Below, one piece after another: positions 1-11,330 of a stretch of DNA of 64,000 nucleotides. The stretch's first letter is position 1; the number at the start of each line of letters is the position of its first letter. Where the stretch lies: NCBI RefSeq assembly GCF_033115175.1, contig NC_084827.1, positions 175,709,401-175,773,400 of the forward strand, in the 5' to 3' direction. The translations under genes and the position numbers were made by a program. Below the pieces are notes generated by a model. It was not told the origin of the DNA, searched no databases, and saw only the letters and a list, made by a program, of their open reading frames with translations. Source of the stretch: Lepus europaeus. Its lineage: Eukaryota; Chordata; Mammalia; Lagomorpha; Leporidae.

Positions 1-651
1 AGCTAGCTGGTTCGTCATCAGCAGAGTCCTCTCCTCAAATTCAGCCTCACAGGGCAGCCAGGCTCAGGGGCGACGGCTCCAGCAGGTGTGGGGCCGGCGC
101 GGGCCCCTCAGCCCTCAGCTCACAGCCCTCGGATTCCGGCCCAAGCTGGAAATCACTGCTCTGATGAGTGAGATGGCTAAGGGAGGAGCTCCCCTCCTCC
201 TGGAGTCTTCTCACTGTCTCCTTACTTTGCAATATTTTATTATAATTGTCTTAACTAGAAAATTAAAAGCCTTCAAAAGAAAGATTAGCCAGATGGTGAC
301 AACAAATTCTCAAACTATCCCCGCTGTGCTGTTAAACCGTGTACCCAGAATTCACAGCTTAAGGCCAAAAACAAGCAGGGGGCTGGGCCCAGCTGCTCCC
401 CTCCCCCCTCCCTGGCCTGTCTGTAGCCCTTCCCCTGACCCGCTCGGGATGAGCCTCCCAGCACCCCTGCTCCCTGGCTCAGGGGCCGGGCACCCAAGAT
501 GTGCAGGCAGTGAGGCTTTGCTAACTGACAAGCTCCCGAACCTCCCTGAGCCTCAGCTGCTGCGTCTGTGGCTTGGAAATGTGCTCTCGCTGTTGCTGGT
601 CCCCGTGAAGCTGACGCACGTGAAACACCCCAGTTAACAGCTGCAATTCAG
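1..651. other. Unique sequence, no gene recognised
   Basis: This stretch holds open frames on both strands, the longest 183 codons on the + strand at 86-637. None resembles a protein I know, and none has convincing start context or exon boundaries. I see no clear interspersed repeat. In human, GPR55 lies upstream of SPATA3 on the opposite strand, so this may be intergenic sequence on that side, but I do not see GPR55 coding sequence here. Confidence 0.5.
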
Positions 652-996
652 GCCCAGCGCTGTGGCATTTTGTTTTGGGCTAAGCCTCCGCCTGCAGCAC
701 CGGCATCCCATATGGGCGCCTGTTTGTGTCCAAGCTGCTCCTCTTCCCATCCAGCTCTCTGCTATGGCCAGGGAAAGCAGTAGAGGATGGTCCAAGTGCT
801 TGGGCCCCTGCACCCACATGGGAGACCCCAAAGAGGCTCCTGGCTCCTGGTTTGGATCAGCCCAGCTCTGGCTGCTGCAGCCAACGGGGGAGTGAACCAG
901 CAGATGGAAGACCTCTCTCTCTCTCTCTCTGTCTCCCCCTCTCTGTAACTCTACCTCTCAAATAAATAAATTAATTAAATATTTTTAAAAAATATA
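652..996 (+). repeat. C-SINE (tRNA-derived SINE)
   Basis: Full-length copy. It has a tRNA-like head (GCTGTGGC box A region, then the CCCATATGGGCGCC block), the body segment GCTCTCTGCTATGGCC, a CT-rich stretch and an AAATAAATAAAT tail. The box B region is diverged. Confidence 0.9.
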
Positions 997-1190
997 GCAA
1001 TTTCTGTTCAGACACAGGGGAGTGTGTTAGCCATCCCTCCGTTTCCTCTCACCCCTCCCCAAGGAATAACAGGGTTCCCAAGGGTTCCCTGGGGGACTGA
1101 GCACCAAGACAGAGGCTCTACTTGCCTGTCTCCTTCTCAGCCAGAGTTGGTCAAAACTCTTTTCAGGCAATGGGTTGTGAATCTGAATGT

Positions 1191-1532
1191 GGGGGCTGGT
1201 GCTGTGGCATAGCAGGTAAAGCCGCTGCCTGCAGTGCCAGGATCCTATAGGGGCACCAGTTCAAGACCCGGCTGTTCCACTTCCAATCCAGCTCTCTGCT
1301 ATGTCCTGGAAAACCAGTGGAAGATGGACCAAGTGCTTGGGCCCCTGCACCCGTGTGGGAGACCCAGAAGAAGCTCCTGGTTCCTGGCTCCTGGCTTTGG
1401 ATCAGCACAGCTCTGGCCATTGCAGCCAATTGGAGAGTGAACCAGTGGAGGGAAGACCTCTCTCTCTCTCTCTCTGCCTCTCCTTCTCTCTCTGTGTAAC
1501 TCTTTCAAGTAAACAAATAAATCTTAAAAAAT
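1191..1532 (+). repeat. C-SINE
   Basis: Full-length + strand copy ending in an AAACAAATAAATCTTAAAA tail. It directly abuts an opposite-strand copy, tail to tail. Confidence 0.9.
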
Positions 1533-1859
1533 AAAGATTTATTCACTTGATTGTTTGAGAGGTAGAGTTACAGACAGAGAGAGGGAGAGACAGAGAAAGG
1601 TCTTCCATCAGCTGGGTCACTCCATAAGTGGCCGCAACAGCCAGGACTGGGCCAATCTGAAGCCGGGAGCCAGGAGCTTCTTCCAGGTCTCCCATGCAGG
1701 TGCAGGGGCCCAAGCACTTGGGCCATCTTCTGCTGCTTTCCCAGGCCATTAGTAGAGAGCTGGATCAGAAGAAGAGTAACCAGGATTTGAACCTGCATGT
1801 TTATGGGATGCCAGCTCTGCAGGCCGAGGCTTAGCCTACTAGACCACAGCGCTGGCCCC
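1533..1859 (-). repeat. C-SINE
   Basis: Full-length minus-strand copy. It starts with the reverse complement of the A-rich tail (AAAGATTTATTC) and ends at AGCGCTGGCCCC, the reverse complement of the SINE 5' end. An ATT microsatellite follows at about 1860-1885. Confidence 0.9.
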
Positions 1860-1898
1860 TATTATTATTATTAATATTAATATTGCTATTTTGTTAAC

Positions 1899-2207
1899 AA
1901 AGATTTGTTCATTTTAAAGGCATAGTTACAGAGAGAAGAAGAGAGAGATGTAGCTCTTCCATCCTCTAGTTCAAACCCCAGATGGCCGCAATAGCTTCCA
2001 TGCTGAAACTAGGAGCCAAGAGCTTCATCTGGGTCCCTGGCCTAGGTGGCAGGGAACCAAGCACTTGGGCCATCTTCCACTGCCTTCACAGGAGCTTCAG
2101 CAGGGAGCTGGACCAAAAATGGAGCAGCTGGGACTGCAACCAGTGCCCATACTGGATGCCACCATTGCAGGTGGTGGCTTTACCTGCTACTTCCACCGCC
2201 AGCCCCT
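1899..2207 (-). repeat. C-SINE, diverged
   Basis: Minus-strand copy with tail AAGATTTGTTCATTTT and end CGCCAGCCCC. It is more diverged than its neighbours. Confidence 0.85.
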
Positions 2208-2212
2208 AATGT

Positions 2213-2586
2213 TTTTTAAAGGTTTATTTATTTATTTGAAAGGCACAGAGAGGGAAAGAGGAAGAGGGGGGAAAAGGGAGGGAGGGAGGGAGAGGGAGAG
2301 GGAGAGAGAGAGAGGTCGAGAGAGATCTTCCATCTACTATACTAGTTCACTCTCCAAACAGCCACAATGTCTGGGGCTGGGTCAAGCCAAACTTAGGAGC
2401 CTGGAATTGCATCTGGGTCTCACTCAGAGATGGTTGGGGGCCAAGTACTTGGGCTGTCTTCCACTGTCTTGCCAGGTGCATTAGCAGGGAGTTGGATGGG
2501 AAGAAGAGCAGCTGGGACTCAAACTTTGATATGGAATGCTGATGTTAAAAACAGCAGCTTAACCTGCTGCACCACAATGCTGGCCG
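2213..2586 (-). repeat. C-SINE
   Basis: Minus-strand copy with an expanded GA-rich segment (about 2245-2325), ending at ACAATGCTGGCC. Confidence 0.85.
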
Positions 2587-2620
2587 CTATTTTTTTTTTT
2601 TTTTTTAAGATTTATTTATG

Positions 2621-2958
2621 GGGCCGGCACTGTGGCGTAGTGGATAAAGCCACTGCCTGCAGTGCTGGCATCCCATATGGGCGCTGGTTCAAGTCCTGGC
2701 TGCTCCACTTCTGATCCAGCTCTCTGCTATGGCCTGGGAAAGCAGTAGAAGATGGCCCATGTCCTTGGGCCCCTGCACCTGCATAGGAGACTGGGAGGAA
2801 GCTCTTGGCTCCTGGCTTTGGATCAGCACAACTCCAGCCTTTGAGGCCAATTGGAAAATGAACCAGCAGATGGAAGACCTCTCTCTCTCTCTCTCTGTCT
2901 CTGTCTCTCCTTTCTGTGTGTAACTCTGACTTTCAAATAAATAGATAAGTCTTTAAAA
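2621..2958 (+). repeat. C-SINE nested inside another C-SINE
   Basis: Full-length + strand copy (GGGGCCGGCACTGTGGCG to AAATAAATAGATAAGTCTTTA). It sits inside a minus-strand copy, whose T-rich head (about 2592-2620, AAGATTTATTTAT) lies just before it and whose body resumes just after it. Confidence 0.88.
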
Positions 2959-3253
2959 GAGTTACAGAGAGGCAGAGGCAGAGAGAGAGAAACATCTCCC
3001 ATCGGCTGGTTCACTCCCCAAATGACTACAATGGCCAGAGCTGGGCCAATCCGAAGCCAGGAGCCTAGAGTTTCTTCCAGGTCTTCAACGTGGGTGCAGG
3101 GACCCAAGCACTTGAGTCATCTTCTACTGCTTTCCCAGGCCATAGCAGAGAGCTGCATCAGAAGAGGAGCAGCTGGGACGTGAACCGGCGCCCATATGGG
3201 ATTCCAATACTGCAGAACGGGTCTTTAACTCACTGCGCTATGGCTCGGGCCCC
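2959..3253 (-). repeat. C-SINE body, split by the preceding nested copy
   Basis: It starts abruptly at GAGTTACAGAGAGGCAGAG, without its own T-rich head, because that head lies at about 2592-2620 on the far side of the inserted + copy. It ends at GGCTCGGGCCCC. Confidence 0.85.
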
Positions 3254-3264
3254 TGGCTCCTAAT

Positions 3265-3583
3265 TTTTTTTTTTTTTTTTTTTATTTGAAAGAGTTACAG
3301 AGAGAGATAGAGACACAGAGAGAGGTCTTTATCCACTGGTTCATTCCCCAGATGGCCACAACGGCCAGAGCTGGGCCAATACAAAGCCAGGAGCCAGAAG
3401 CTTCTTCCAGGTCTCCCACACAGGTGCAGGGGTCCAAGGACCTGGGCCATCTTCTACTGCTATTCCAGGCCATAGCAGAGAGCTGGATCGGAAGAGGAGC
3501 AGCCGGGACTCGAACCGGCACCCATATGGGATGTCAGCACTTCAGGCCAGGGTTTTAACCCACTGTGCCACAGCGCCACTGCC
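3265..3583 (-). repeat. C-SINE
   Basis: Minus-strand copy with a long T run as the reverse complement of its tail, the standard body, and end CCACAGCGCC. Confidence 0.88.
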
Positions 3584-3655
3584 ACCCTCCCCCAGCCCAT
3601 ATTTTTTTTAAATAATTTTAAACAACTTAGTAAATCTCATTTAAAAAAAAATTAG

Positions 3656-3995
3656 GGGCCGGCGCTGTAGCGTAGCAGGTAACGCCAAAGTCTGCAGTGC
3701 CATTATCCCATATGGGCGCCAGTTCGAGTTCCGGCTGCTCCATTTCCAAACCAGCTCTCTGCTGTGGCTTGGGAAAGCAGGAGAAGATGGCCCAAGTCCT
3801 CGGGCCCCTGCACCTGCATGGGAGACTGCGAGGAAGCTCCTGGCCCCTGGCTTTGGGTGGGCTCAACTCCAGCCATTGAGGTCAACTGGGGAATGAACCA
3901 GCAGATGGAAGACCTCTCTCTCTCTCTCTCCCTCTCCCTCTCCCTCTCCCTCTCCTTCTCTCTGTGTGACTTTCAAATAAATAGATAAGTCTTTA
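3656..3995 (+). repeat. C-SINE
   Basis: Full-length copy starting GGGGCCGGCGCTGTAGCG. Its pyrimidine segment has expanded into CTCTCC repeats at about 3915-3960. Confidence 0.9.
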
Positions 3996-4398
3996 AAAAA
4001 AATTCAAGAGAGAACACTTGTCTCCACAGCTGGGTTCCCGAACTCTGGCCGTCTCCATCTCAGGCTATTTCCCCTGTGTGGGGCAGTTAGAGTTTGTTTT
4101 GTTTTTTCCTGACATTCCTACAGGCCTCTGATACCCACAGAAGACTGGAACTGAAGGGACCCAGAACCACTTGGCGCAGCCCCGTCAGCTTAAAGCAGCC
4201 CAGGGCTCTGGCTCCCAGCTCCTTCGCACAGGACAGCCTGGCTGAGCCTGCGCCAGGTCCGCCTCCCAGGCCACAGCCTAGTCTGTTCTCACTGCTTTCA
4301 GAAGCCGCAGGTGCGACAGCATCCTGGACCCCTGCTTCTTATTTTTATTTTATATTTTAAAGAGTTTTTGTAAGATTTCTTCACTATTTGAAAGTCAG

Positions 4399-4738
4399 GG
4401 CCGGCACCGCGGCTCAATAGGCTAATCCTCCGCCTAGTGGCGCCGGCACACTGGGTTCTAGTCCCGGTCGGGGTGCCGGATTCTGTCCCGGTTGCCCCTC
4501 TTCCAGGCCAGCTCTCTGCTGTGGCCTGGGAGTGCAGTGGAGGATGGCCCAACTGCTTGGGCCCTGCACCCCATGGGAGACCAGGAGAAGCACCTGGCTC
4601 CTGGCTTCGGATCAGCGCGGTGCACCGGCCACAGCGTGCCGGCTGCGGCGGCCATTGGAGGGTGAATCAACGGCAAAGGATGACCTTCCTCTCTGTCTCT
4701 CTCTCACTGTCCACTCTGCCTGTAAAAAAAAAAAAAAA
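4399..4738 (+). repeat. C-SINE, second subfamily, nested
   Basis: This copy belongs to the subfamily with head GGGCCGGCACCGCGGCTCAA and the phrase GGCTAATCCTCCGCC, ending CTCTGCCTGTAAAA. A (GAA)n tail at about 4738-4770 follows. It interrupts an opposite-strand C-SINE, with that copy's head at about 4372-4398 and its body resuming at about 4770. Confidence 0.88.
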
Positions 4739-4769
4739 GAAGAAGAAGAAGAAGAAGTCGAAGAAGAAG

Positions 4770-5056
4770 TCAGAGCTAGAGATAGCGAGACAAAGAGAGA
4801 TCTCCCATCCACTGGCTCACTCCCCAAATGGCCATAACAGCCAGCATTGGGTCAAACCGAAGCCAGTGTCTTCCTGGTCCCCAACGTGGACAGGGGCCCA
4901 GGTACTTGCACCATCTTGCCATCTTCCACTGCTCTTCCCAGCTCCTTAGCACGAAGCTGGATTGGAAGTGGAGCAGCCAGGATAGGAACCGGTGCCTATA
5001 CAGGATGCCAGAGTAGCAAGCCACGGCTTTACCCGCTATGCCACAACACCAGCTCC
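4770..5056 (-). repeat. C-SINE body, split by nested copy
   Basis: Minus-strand, diverged. It is the continuation of the T-rich head at 4372-4398 and ends at ACAACACCAGCTCC. Confidence 0.8.
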
Positions 5057-5349
5057 TTAAGATTTTATTTGCTAGGCAGAGTGCCAGAGTGATATTTTCC
5101 ATCTGCTGGTTCACTCCCCATTCCAGCAACTGCCAGGACCAGGCTGGGTAAAACCAGGAGCCAGGAGCTCCATCCAAGTCTCCCACATGGGCGGCAGGGA
5201 CCCAGCACTCGGGACCCCATCTGCTGCCTCCCAGGTGGTTTTAGCAGGGAGCTGGGTGGCCAGCGCAGAGTGACCTGGACTGGGACCAGGCACTCGGACG
5301 TAGGAGGCGGCACCCCAAACTGCGGTCCAACCCACTGCCCCGCAAGCCC
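5057..5349 (-). repeat. Old C-SINE
   Basis: Diverged minus-strand copy (TTAAGATTTTATTTGCTAGG head, CATCTGCTGGTTCACTCC body). This is the last member of the 5' SINE cluster, just upstream of the C2orf72-like promoter region. Confidence 0.7.
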
Positions 5350-5430
5350 CCCGCCCACTGCTTTTCAAATACCCTGGGTGCACCAAACCTTGTATTACCT
5401 GGAGACCTGCTCGTAAAACATCCCTCCATG

Positions 5431-5440
5431 GGATAAAAAG
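5431..5440 (+). promoter_or_regulatory. TATA-like box upstream of C2orf72-like
   Basis: GGATAAAAAG lies about 250 bases before the ATG at 5684, in otherwise unique sequence between the SINE cluster and a CpG-rich exon. It could place a start site near 5465. The CpG island itself could equally drive broad initiation, so this is only a candidate. Confidence 0.3.
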
Positions 5441-5589
5441 GGAGGTGCGTTTAGAACTCTGCACGCACAAACCGCGGGGAAACCTAGCAGGGTGCGGTCA
5501 CAGCAGCGCCCCACAGCTGCCTCCTTGGTTTGGAAGATTCCCAAGGAACAGCGGGGTGAAGGCCCCGGCCCACGACGGAAGGGGTAGGG

Positions 5590-6620
5590 CGCAGGGGTAT
5601 TGTGACATACTCCGGGCAAGGACAACTCTTCCCCGGGCGAGCGCAGGCCCCGGGCCCATTGGGACAAGGGAGCCGGACCGCGCATGGACCAGGGGCCGGG
5701 GCCCCAGGGGGCCCCGCGGGAGGGCGAGGCCGAGGACTCGCCGCAGCATCAGGTCCAGTCCGTGCAGGGCCGCGGCCGCGTGGTGCTGATCAGAGAGTTC
5801 TGGAAGCACGAAGACAGCTCTACGACCTTGGAGAACTTTCTGGAGCAGGCCCCGCCGGATCCGCCCGCCGGGCCCTCGTCCAGCGGAGCCCCGAGCTGCC
5901 ACAGCAGCACCAGCAAAGGCGCCCGGCGGCGGCTCAAGCGCTGCGGCGGCGAGGATTGGACCCGTAGCTCCGACTGCCCGGCCGCCAAGTCCCAGCGCTG
6001 CAGCGAGGAGCCGCGGCTCGCCGGGCGCAAGGCGGCGGCCACCTGCCCGCGCGAGGCGCCCGAGGCTTGGCCAGCGACGCCCGCCTCGGCCCGGGAGGCG
6101 GCGGCGGCGCCGGGCGGGCCTCCGCCGCAGCCGCGGGAAGAGCGCGGGGCGCAGCTGCTCCTGGTGATGTGCCGCGCCTCGACGCTGAGCACGCAGCTGC
6201 CGCGCCTACAGCTGCTCCTGCGGCAGGTGCGCGCCCGCGACCGCCGCCCGCCCGCCGCGCTCGTCGGCGTCGTGGTGCAGCCGCAGCCGGACGAGGAGGC
6301 CGAGGCGCGCCGCCGCCTGGAGAGCCTGCTCCGCAGCGTGTTCGCGCCGCACGACGCCGCCGTGGAGGTGCACACGGCCGTGTTCTGCCCCAGCCGCCCC
6401 GAGGGCGCCCTGGACGTCCGACGCGCCGCGCCCCCAGCGCACGGGGGCCGCCTGGTGGACCGCGCGACCCAGACGGATGGTGAGGGGCCCGCGGGCGGGG
6501 GCTGGGAACGCCCGGTCACTGTGCGCCCCCGAACACGTAGTGCCGCCCCTGCCTGTGCTGCCCACCGCCTCCCCACCCCCAGGAGTGGACAGATCCCGGA
6601 AGTCTGAATCCCGTTCCTGG
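5590..6620. promoter_or_regulatory. CpG island over C2orf72-like exon 1
   Basis: Dense CpG, including GCGCGC and CCGCGG runs, contrasts with the CpG-poor repeats on both sides. It covers the start and the whole first coding exon, as the CpG island at C2orf72 does around 43.5 kb. Confidence 0.7.
5684..6479 (+). CDS. C2orf72-like: C2orf72-like gene, first coding exon (tandem paralogue of C2orf72)
   Basis: Residues 1-265 plus the first base of codon 266. Function is unknown. I call it a C2orf72 paralogue because conserved blocks occur in the same order as in C2orf72 at 43535. Residues 29-53 have GRGRVVLIREFWKHE against [15 protein letters not shown], with GRG at residues 29-31 in both proteins. 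Residues 157-249 share [18 protein letters not shown], an [16 protein letters not shown] block, and FCPSRP/YCPGRP. Between these blocks is a longer, basic, low-complexity linker at about 55-155. The exon ends at a strong donor (ATG|GTGAGG) in phase 1, the same phase as C2orf72 exon 1. Start context is CGCATGG with no better upstream ATG in frame. The downstream structure is inferred: the best partner exon I see is 15491-15609. The gene could instead use exons I missed, or be a poorly expressed relic, but the long intact frame and conserved blocks argue for selection. Confidence 0.75.
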
Positions 6621-6834
6621 CGCCGCCAGGACCTCTGGGTTCCGTTTTGGGTGGAGATGAACTGAGAGGTCTCACCCTAGTGGTGCTCGCTGGGGCCTCC
6701 TACCGTCCAAAGTGGGCAAATGGACCGATTCGAAGGGCTGGCTCTCATGCCCACCCAAGCCACAATGAGAGATTCGGGATTTTCTAAGCAGAGGGGCACC
6801 CCAGCCCCTATTCCTCGCTTCTCCCGGTTCTCCC

Positions 6835-6945
6835 GGGGGATAATAGCTACAACTCAGAGGTGCCTTATGTGATCCAGGCACTGTGCTAAGGACTTGTCAC
6901 TCTCCTCCTCACAACCACCCTCTGAGGGTGGGTCCCAGTCTACAC
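6835..6945. repeat. MIR fragment
   Basis: It contains the ancient MIR core phrase CCAGGCACTGTGCTAAGGAC, followed by the CTCCTCACAACCACCCTCTGAGG segment. Confidence 0.65.
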
Positions 6946-7855
6946 TGGCGGTTCCTCCCAGCAGGACTCCAGGCCCAGGGGGTTGATCTGTAGTTCTCAG
7001 GGCCCTGGGCTGTGGGGTCTTCTGTGAACCCCAGCTCCTTGTCTGTCTGCAGAAGCACCTCTGGCTGCAGGCCCCCAGGGACAGCGGTAGGGACGGGGCC
7101 AGTTCTCACGGCCCCCGCCATGCTCCAGCTGCACAGCAGAGCAGGTGTCTTCCTGGACCAGTTTCCCTCCTGACATGTGACGCTGAAGGGCTGGCAGGTG
7201 TTGGGACAGATGGTCCCATCCAAGGGCCGGTGCCACCAGGTACTTCTATGTGGAGATGTTCACACCCTAGGGACCTCCTGCCTTCACGTGGCTGGGACGC
7301 GTTCTTCCACATCCCCTAAGTAGTCTGGCGCAGCAGGGTTAAAGGCCCCTTGTATAAGGACTGTTGCAGCTTTGGTCTTCCATCTAAGGCTAGAAAACCC
7401 CCAGTCCGTGCCAGAAACCAGCGCCTTGGTAGTGAAGTCTCGAGATGTCCCTATCCCCCACACCCACCTGCCACCCATGGGCTAGTGCTCTCTGTCCCCT
7501 GCCTACACTCAGGCAATGCCCACAGTGTGCTTGGAGACTTGGGCCCTGTGTGGTCTTCACGGTGTGGAGTTGGAAAGAGAGACAACGGAGCAGGACAGAA
7601 AACATCTCAGGGGCATGTCACATGGCGCCCTGGGGCTCTCAGGGAAGGAAGGCTGGCCGCAGCTGGGGACCTCGGGAAGGCTGCCTGTGGAACGGAGCCC
7701 CTTGAGATGGGTCTTGACCTTGGAATACGTTTGGACAGCAGTGGGGAGGGGAGTGATGGAGGGGCGGCGTTCCCACAAATGCAGAAGGCTAGGCGTGTGC
7801 CGGAGACCGAGTTGCTCACGGTTGGCTAGAGGTCAACATTAGTGGCGTGGTGGCC

Positions 7856-7970
7856 GGCGAGCCCAGGCAGTGGGCTGTGACAGGTAGCAGGAGGGTTGGT
7901 CGGCGAGCCTGGGCAGTGGGCTGTGACAGGTAGCAGCGGGGTGGCAGTGAGCTTGGGCGGTGGGCTGTGA
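7856..7970. repeat. 46-base tandem repeat, about 2.6 copies
   Basis: The phrase GGCGAGCC(C/T)(A/G)GGCAGTGGGC recurs at 7856 and 7902, with a partial, more diverged third unit from about 7947. Each unit carries GGGCTGTGAC(AGG). It lies in the putative intron of C2orf72-like. Confidence 0.8.
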
Positions 7971-8267
7971 CCCTGTCACAGGCTCGGGCTTCCAGGCTAG
8001 GGACTTGTGTTTGCGCGGAAGAACTGTGGCAGTGCCGTTGTGCATCGTCTTTCTAGGAAAATCTCTCAACCTGCAAAGCACCCTCTGCCTGCTTCTCAGG
8101 ACCACCCTTGATCAAAATCCACACGGATCTCCTCTGTGGTCCCAGCAAAACTCCTCCTTCCTCCGCGAGCCTGCCCTCTAGGGTTCTCTGTTTCTCTTTC
8201 CTGCTTCTTTGATGCCTAACCGGGAAATTCTGCCTACACCTGTCTGCCTCATCGGATCCATTTAAGT

Positions 8268-8447
8268 CAGCGGTTCTCAGCCAGGGGCAGTGTGGACACC
8301 CCTGCCAGCCCACTGAGCAATGTCTAGAGTTGTTTCTGGCTGTCCTAGGGTGGGTGTCACAGGAGAGGCCAGCGACACTGCTGCGCCTTCCTGCAATACA
8401 CTGGAGCGTTTCCAGCAGCCAAGATGTCAACAGGTTGGGAAACCCTG
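8268..8447. mobile_element. hAT-type (MER5-like) non-autonomous DNA transposon
   Basis: A 180-base element with inverted ends CAGCGGTTCTC and GGGAAACCCTG. It is flanked by an imperfect 8-base duplication, ATTTAAGT before (8260-8267) and ATTTAAAC after (8448-8455), as expected of hAT elements. The interior phrase GCAATGTCTAGAGTTGTTTC resembles an old mammalian hAT-Charlie repeat. Confidence 0.65.
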
Positions 8448-9875
8448 ATTTAAACCCAATTTGAGGACCTTGGTCAAAACCCAGGCACAGATGCCTGAAA
8501 ACCCAGTTTTCAGACTTCCAGTCCTGTCTGCTGAATCCCAGCTGGGTTCCTGGCCGGGGTGTCCAGTCTTCAGATCTAAGCGGAATCCCTTTGAGGGATC
8601 TGCTTTGACTTAAGGGCATTCCCGTGTCGTAGACTCCCCTGCTCCGCCAAAGTCAATCAAACACTGCTGATCTAAGCGTCCCTTCGCTCTGGTCCTTCAT
8701 TCCTTGGTCATCTTCAACCCTTGCACTCTGGAGATTTTTGTAATTCATTCATGTAAAAGCCTTATGATGATCTGACTCCCCGGGGGCCCTGAATTGGCGT
8801 TTAGCCCTGGCAATGCCGCCACCCCTGTGTGTGGCCTTGGGAAGGCAACTTCCACAAACTTCAGTGTCCTCTTGTGCAGAAGGAGAGTCTAGACCTGGCC
8901 TTGCGTGGGGACGGCCTGCTTGGGCCCCTTCCTCTGTAGCTACATCTGCCCTGAGTTCGTCCTGGGGCAGGTGCGTCACCCCCGGCTGCAGTGGTCCTGG
9001 GGCCACAGCGCTCACTCACCTGCACGGATGTGGCCTCGGGGAGGGACGTCTGCTGGGAAAGACGATGCGCCGGCTGGGTCATGCTCTTCCCTCTTCCCTC
9101 TTCCCTCCTAAGATGAAGAGCACATTGTTAACACAGAGGAAGCCTTATAATCTGCTCCACCCGACCACGCCGGGGTTTGGGGAGCCGACGGTCTGTCGTC
9201 ACCCCTGTAATGAGTCTGAGAGTGTTCACCTTCTCAGCAGCTCGTACGTTTGTAAGGAAAAAAAAAAAACTGCCAAATATGAGTTTCTTATCAGAGCTGG
9301 GACGCCCTCCCCCCACCTCCACCTCCCTGGCTCCTGTCCACCGTGGGGGCTTTGGAGGAAGGGGAAGCTACTCTGAGATGGAAAGAGGCTGTGTGTCGTG
9401 GAAGGTTCGGTCTTCAGAGGAGCTCCAGGGCTGCAGGAAAGTTACCAAAAACGCACGGACTGCGTGGTGAGAGCACAGATATTTTGGACGGGAAAGGAGT
9501 CCGTGGGAACGGGTGACAGAGCTGTCATTTGGTGAGACAGCTCACCTGGCCTAGGAACGCAGCTGCTGAGGGGTGCCTGCAGGTGGCGCTCCTGTCACAG
9601 GATCCAGTTGGCCCAGGCCCTCCCCCTCTCCCTCACCAGGCCTACCCAGGCCAGGGCAGCTGCTGTCACCTGGAGGACCCAGAGCAAAGGCACCAGGCTG
9701 GCCGGGCAGAAAGCTGCCCCTGAGCACTGCCCTAGGCGTCACCCTGGCTTTTGTGACCTCACAGGAGGAGAGGGTGACTGTTGTGTGCAGTGGGGCCTGG
9801 GGCCAGTCAGAGGCCAGAATCGCACCCCGAGGGCAGAGGGCCGCTGGGCCCCTCTAGGAGGGAGCCAGGGATTAG

Positions 9876-10520
<645 letters not shown>

Positions 10521-11188
10521 TAATACCGGGCCATCAAGTCAGCAGGGCCTTGTGACTGCTGAAAAACGGCAATCGAGGCCGAATTCGTAGCCATAGATGT
10601 TTCAGCTGTAGATTAGGTCCTGATTTCCCGTGTCCACATCAGGCTGTCCTCGTGGGCTGGAGAGATGTCTAACAAACCAGTCTGAAGAAGATGGTGCAGG
10701 GTGGTGGGAAATGAGGGGGTCCGGGGGAGGTGAGAGCCAGGTGGCGTATGGGGGTTGGAGGAGGTGACCTGTCTGCTGGGAGAGGTGAGCCGACCTCGGT
10801 GCTGCAACCACCCCCACCCCCGGACCACCCCCCCTCTCCCGCCATGGTCCGATGAAGGCCCAGGGGCAGGCCAGCCAGAGAAGGAGGAGTCCCAGCTCAG
10901 TTTTAGTTTCAGACAAGCAGCACATGACTGTCTTAGTTTGTGTGTCCCAAGTATCGCATGGACATCCTGCAGTTTCATTTGCTAAACCGGCCACCCTCCC
11001 AGAGGGGGCACGGGAGACAGATGGATTCCCGCTTAACATAAAAGCTTTCCAACGGTGAGCTCTGTCTGGAAATGGGACGGTTATCTGGGAAAAGTGGCTC
11101 CCATCTTCTTGGCGAGCCGAACGGAGTCTGAATAAACGCTGGATTGTGTAGCGGGAACTCAAGTGGGCTGCTTGGTGCTACTAGCAAT

Positions 11189-11330
11189 AACGGTGATGGC
11201 TAACATCTGTCACCGAGCGTGTCCCGTGCAGCCAGCATTCGGGTCACCACCTTTTATCTGTCGGCCTATCCCGGGGGTATAGTGTGGCGTCTGTTGTATG
11301 GATGGGAAACAGGCTCACGGGGGTCGGACA
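11189..11330. repeat. MIR-like fragment
   Basis: AATAACGGTGATGGCTAACA followed by a diverged MIR core, and GATGGGAAACAGGCTCA near its end. Very diverged. Confidence 0.5.

Noticed and set aside
86-637. 183-codon + frame at the window start
   Set aside because: No recognisable domain, no exon signals and low-complexity Pro/Leu content. Likely chance.
652-5349. Many tRNA-like segments with box A/B motifs as tRNA genes
   Set aside because: They are the heads of C-SINEs, followed by SINE bodies and A-rich tails, without a cloverleaf that could work as a tRNA.
6067-6483. 138-codon second + frame within the C2orf72-like exon as another dual-coding candidate
   Set aside because: An Ala/Arg/Gly/Pro-only shadow typical of a CpG island, with no matching splice phase partner.
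5749-6675. 308-codon open frame on the minus strand over the C2orf72-like exon
   Set aside because: It is an antisense shadow of a GC-rich exon, Arg/Ser-rich and without homology. The + strand frame carries the conserved family blocks.
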